Origin: an uncultured Ruminococcus sp.
GTDB lineage: Bacteria > Bacillota > Clostridia > Oscillospirales > Acutalibacteraceae
Direction of reading: 5' to 3'
NCBI GenBank assembly: GCA_958403905.1
Contig: CATXZD010000001.1
Location: 124,001 to 188,000 of the forward strand
DNA length: 64,000 nucleotides
Shown here: positions 60,819 through 64,000 of the stretch, in pieces
How positions within the stretch are numbered: the stretch's first letter is position 1
How the letters are laid out: the number at the start of each line of letters is the position of its first letter
Translations under genes and position numbers: made by a program
The notes under the pieces: generated by a model
The model's input: only the letters and a program-made list of their open reading frames with translations
Databases searched by the model: none
Told to the model about the DNA's origin: nothing

Positions 60819-63800
60819 ATGACAGAATTATCAAATTATCCAAAATCTGAATGTGTCAGAGTTTTTGATATTGAAGCGATATCTATACCGATAGTTTATA
60901 ATAAATACGGCGACCATGACCCTAATGGAATGATGTATGTTCTGAAAAAGGATTCCGAACGTGTTCAGCGTGAGGCGAAAGAGAGATTTTCGCTAGATCC
61001 TCCACAGCCATACAAGGATGTTCAGCCTCTTGTGATAAGAGCAAATGAAGGTGATGAAATTCAGGTTAATTTCTATAATAAACTTGACAGAAGAGCGTCT
61101 ATCCATGTTCAGGGACTAAAATATAATGTTCTGACATCCGACGGTGCAGAGGTCGGATATAACCCCGACACAACCACAATAGACTTCATCAGTTACAAAT
61201 GGTATGCGGAAAAAGAGGGAGTTTATCTCTTTTCCGATATGGGCGACACGAGAAGCGGTGAGGAAGGCACGAATGTACACGGCTTGTTCGGTGCTATTAT
61301 AGTTGAAAAGCCGCAGTCAAGTTGGTTTGACCCTGTTTCGGGAGAAGAAATTGAAAGCGGTTTGTTTGCTGATGTTTATAATCCTATTGAGCCGTCGTTC
61401 AGAGAATATGCAGTGTTTTTTCACGACGAGCTTGAAATAAAGAATAAAGACGGAGAACAGCCTATTGACCCTCATACGGGACTTCCGAACGGAACTACGG
61501 GTATAAGCTACCGTTCCGAGCCTATGCGGAATCGTCCGCCGCTTGAGCATATGCACGATCACGCTGTAACAGATGAAGATATTTCAATGAGTTCCTGGCC
61601 TTACGGTGACCCTGCACCTCCGATACTGAGAGCTTATGCGGGCGACCCGTCGAAAATAAGACTCATTCACGGCGGAGTAAAGGAAACACACGTTTTCCAT
61701 CTGCACAATCATCAGTGGAAGCTTGAGCCTGATGATTCTAAGTCCACAATCATCGACTCTATCTCAATAAGTCCGCAGGAATGTTATACGCTTGATATTC
61801 TCTACGGTGCAGGAAGCTTTACTAAAATGATAGGCGACGCTATTTTTCATTGTCATCTTTATCCGCACTTTCACGAGGGTATGTGGACGCTGTGGAGAAT
61901 ATTTGACAGACTGGAGGACGGTACGGGAGTATATCCCGACGGCACGCCAATTGAAAGGCTAATGCCTCTTAAGGACAGACCTTGTCCTCCCAAAAAAGAC
62001 CTTCTTCATCCCGGATATCCGAATTTTATAAATGGAGAATTCGGTGAAAGACCGTTACAGCCGCCGTTTGGAATTTTAGATAAAAACTATGAAAATAAGA
62101 TTTTTCCTTCGGAAAAGGAGCTTGCCAACTTTGTTCCGAATTTTGCTCCGGGTGCGCTGTATTCGGAAACCTGCCCTTGTAAAGAATGCGATGAGGTAAA
62201 GGTGTTTGAACTGGCGATAGTACAAGCCGATGTTGTGTATAACCGTTACGGCTGGCATGACCCGCAGGGCAGATTTTTTGTGCTGAAAGAAGAAATAGAA
62301 AGACACGGCACGCTTGATAATTATCTTGAAAAAGTCAACAGCGGTAAAATAAATCCTCAACCGCTCGTGATAAGAGCAAATGCAGGAGATTGCATAGAAG
62401 TCCGAATGACAAATTTCCTGCCAGATTATATCGAAGAAAGTCCATTCCAGCTAAAAACGCTGACGGATATTGCTGGCTTTCACATTCATCTTGTAAAGTT
62501 TGACACGATTGTATCGGACGGAGCGGCAAACGGCTGGAATAACATTGCAGGTGCAAGAAAATGTGAAACCTTAATAGAGCGATTTAACGCAAACGAAGAA
62601 TTGAATACAGTTTTCTTTCATGATCATTTGTTTGCTAATGTTCATCAGCAGCACGGCTTGTTCGGTGCGCTGATAGTTGAGCCGACAGGCTCAGTTTTCC
62701 TCAACCCCAAAAACGGCAGACCTTTAAAAAGCGGAGCAAATGCCGTAATAAGGAGAGCTGACGGAAGCTCATACCGTGAGTTTGCAATGTTTGTTCATGA
62801 TTTTGCATTGCTGTTTGATAAGTATAACAAACCTTTGAATCCACCCGAGCATCCCGGCTCGGACGATGACCCCGGTGTAATGGGAATCAGCTATCGCTGT
62901 GAGCCTATGAGAGAGCGTTTAAAAAAGAAAAACGATCCGTCGCATATTTTTAGCTCAAAAAAGTACGGCGACCCTGCAACGCCCGTGCTTGAAACCTATC
63001 CCGGCGACCCGATAGTTATACGTTTGCTTGACGGTGCACACGAGGAACAGCACGCATTCAACATCAACGGAATGTCATGGAGAAAGGAAATTACAGATCC
63101 TGTATCACCGATTGTTCAGGAGCAGACAATCGGTATATCGGAGGCATTCAATATAAAAATAGATGAGTATTATGACGCAGGCGACTATCTGTATTACTTC
63201 GGCGGCATTGATGATTTGTGGCTCGGCTTGTGGGGAATAATCAGGGCGCACAAATGCAGGCAAAAGCATCTTCTTCCGTTGTGTAATATAAATAAGCCTG
63301 CTCCTAAATCACACTGTCCTCCAAAAGGAGCAGTGATTCGTAAATTTGAAATAGCCGCAATTCAGACGAATATTAAGTATAACAGATACGGTGACCACGA
63401 CCCCGAGGGAATGGTTTTTGTTCCGCTTGAAGATGCAGAAGATGTAAAATGTTGCAGGAAAAATCCTGTTCCGCTGATACTCAGAGCAAATGCAGGGGAT
63501 TGGATTGAAGTAACGCTATATAATATGTTTGACAAGCCTGTCATATATCACGACTATCCGTCAGTTCCGCTTGATATGCCGCACAAACCGTCAGACAGAG
63601 TTTCATTAAGTCCACAATTTCTTAAATTCTGTCCGCAATGCTCATCGGGAGTTAATGTGGGATATAATAAAGCAGAGCAAACGGCAGGACCGGGAGAATG
63701 CATAAAATATCTGTGGCATGCAGATAAGGAATACGGTGCCTGCATTCTTAACTCATTCGGAGATTTGAGAAATCACCGATACCACGGCTTGTTTGGCGCA

Positions 63801-64000
63801 ATAATTATTGAGCCTCCTGCATCAAAGTATTATCATAATATTTTAAGCATAAAGAAGAATCATGAGGAGCAGTCGGTAATAACTGCACCCGGAGTTGAAA
63901 CTTTCAGAGAATTTGTTTTGTTTGCCCATAACGGCATAAGATTACTTGATAAAAAGGGCAATGTTATTAAGACAACTGAGCAGGGTGCAGAAGGCGCTCA
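60819..64000 (+). CDS. Giant multi-cupredoxin multicopper oxidase (C-terminus beyond window)
   Basis: An uninterrupted frame of at least 1,060 codons runs to the window edge. The ATG at 60819 has AAAGGAG 11 bases upstream. There is no signal peptide. Three long repeats begin with VYNKYGDHDPNGMMYVL (about 27), VYNRYGWHDPQGRFFVL (about 473) and KYNRYGDHDPEGMVFVP (about 853), each probably two cupredoxin domains. Copper motifs: THVFHLHNHQW (His291-298) and FHCHLYPHFHEGMW (His344-Cys345-His346, His350, Met355) in repeat 1; FHIHLVKFD (His555, 557) and FFHDHLFANVHQQHGLFG (His601-612) in repeat 2. The size and layout recall ceruloplasmin and the Mn oxidase MnxG. Substrate and location are unknown; a spore-coat site is possible. 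Confidence 0.85.
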   Translation, partial: MTELSNYPKSECVRVFDIEAISIPIVYNKYGDHDPNGMMYVLKKDSERVQREAKERFSLDPPQPYKDVQPLVIRANEGDEIQVNFYNKLDRRASIHVQGLKYNVLTSDGAEVGYNPDTTTIDFISYKWYAEKEGVYLFSDMGDTRSGEEGTNVHGLFGAIIVEKPQSSWFDPVSGEEIESGLFADVYNPIEPSFREYAVFFHDELEIKNKDGEQPIDPHTGLPNGTTGISYRSEPMRNRPPLEHMHDHAVTDEDISMSSWPYGDPAPPILRAYAGDPSKIRLIHGGVKETHVFHLHNHQWKLEPDDSKSTIIDSISISPQECYTLDILYGAGSFTKMIGDAIFHCHLYPHFHEGMWTLWRIFDRLEDGTGVYPDGTPIERLMPLKDRPCPPKKDLLHPGYPNFINGEFGERPLQPPFGILDKNYENKIFPSEKELANFVPNFAPGALYSETCPCKECDEVKVFELAIVQADVVYNRYGWHDPQGRFFVLKEEIERHGTLDNYLEKVNSGKINPQPLVIRANAGDCIEVRMTNFLPDYIEESPFQLKTLTDIAGFHIHLVKFDTIVSDGAANGWNNIAGARKCETLIERFNANEELNTVFFHDHLFANVHQQHGLFGALIVEPTGSVFLNPKNGRPLKSGANAVIRRADGSSYREFAMFVHDFALLFDKYNKPLNPPEHPGSDDDPGVMGISYRCEPMRERLKKKNDPSHIFSSKKYGDPATPVLETYPGDPIVIRLLDGAHEEQHAFNINGMSWRKEITDPVSPIVQEQTIGISEAFNIKIDEYYDAGDYLYYFGGIDDLWLGLWGIIRAHKCRQKHLLPLCNINKPAPKSHCPPKGAVIRKFEIAAIQTNIKYNRYGDHDPEGMVFVPLEDAEDVKCCRKNPVPLILRANAGDWIEVTLYNMFDKPVIYHDYPSVPLDMPHKPSDRVSLSPQFLKFCPQCSSGVNVGYNKAEQTAGPGECIKYLWHADKEYGACILNSFGDLRNHRYHGLFGAIIIEPPASKYYHNILSIKKNHEEQSVITAPGVETFREFVLFAHNGIRLLDKKGNVIKTTEQGAEGA

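Overview
The window reads as a chromosomal segment of an anaerobic, endospore-forming, Gram-positive Clostridia, most likely an Oscillospiraceae/Ruminococcaceae-type gut or rumen bacterium. The reasons are the sporulation amidase SpoIIP and a GerA germinant receptor subunit, a group-B type [FeFe] hydrogenase, two secreted proteins with type I dockerins, strong AGGAGG-type ribosome sites, and FMN and tetrahydrofolate riboswitches of the Firmicutes kind. No rRNA is present, so the assignment rests on gene content alone.

Layout. 1-1.9 kb: edge of a TIM-barrel sugar isomerase and a stand-alone TrpB2. 2.1-8.6 kb: a complete phosphate operon pstS-pstC-pstA-pstB-phoU followed by a PhoB/PhoR-type regulator-kinase pair. 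PstS is unusual because its two canonical halves are in swapped order. 8.6-15.2 kb: spoIIP, a second two-component system with a membrane-anchored partner, a FemAB-type ligase and a lone gerA subunit. 15.4-26.0 kb: 17 tightly coupled phage-derived genes (terminase, portal, protease, decoration protein, capsid, connectors, tube-like protein, LysM protein, PBSX-like baseplate). It has no integrase, repressor, lysis gene, sheath, fibre or tape-measure gene. This compact, intact structural cassette is the best candidate here for a domesticated or undescribed particle system.

26-43 kb: a zinc-ribbon membrane protein, the hydrogenase, secreted proteins (including a papain-like protease with a dockerin), feoA-feoB with its small Cys-rich partner, a PadR-controlled membrane protein, ywiB-like/argS and murI. 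43.5-48 kb: an FMN riboswitch ahead of the riboflavin importer ribU, then a THF riboswitch ahead of a folate operon folE-HD hydrolase-folP-folBK-folA. 48-58 kb: an antiporter, valS, small membrane proteins, a BIG2/YARHG lipoprotein, tRNA-Arg, a cluster of long palindromic repeats and an ABC-F ATPase.

58.3-60.6 kb: tRNA-Thr and tRNA-Tyr followed by an island of orphan polymorphic-toxin C-terminal modules and immunity genes. These include a start-less barnase-type RNase module between two barstar-family genes, and a toxin tail disrupted by an exact 7-bp tandem duplication. 60.8-64 kb: the first 1,060 codons of a giant multi-cupredoxin multicopper oxidase, without a signal peptide, running off the right edge. 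Its copper motifs occur in the reverse of the usual order.
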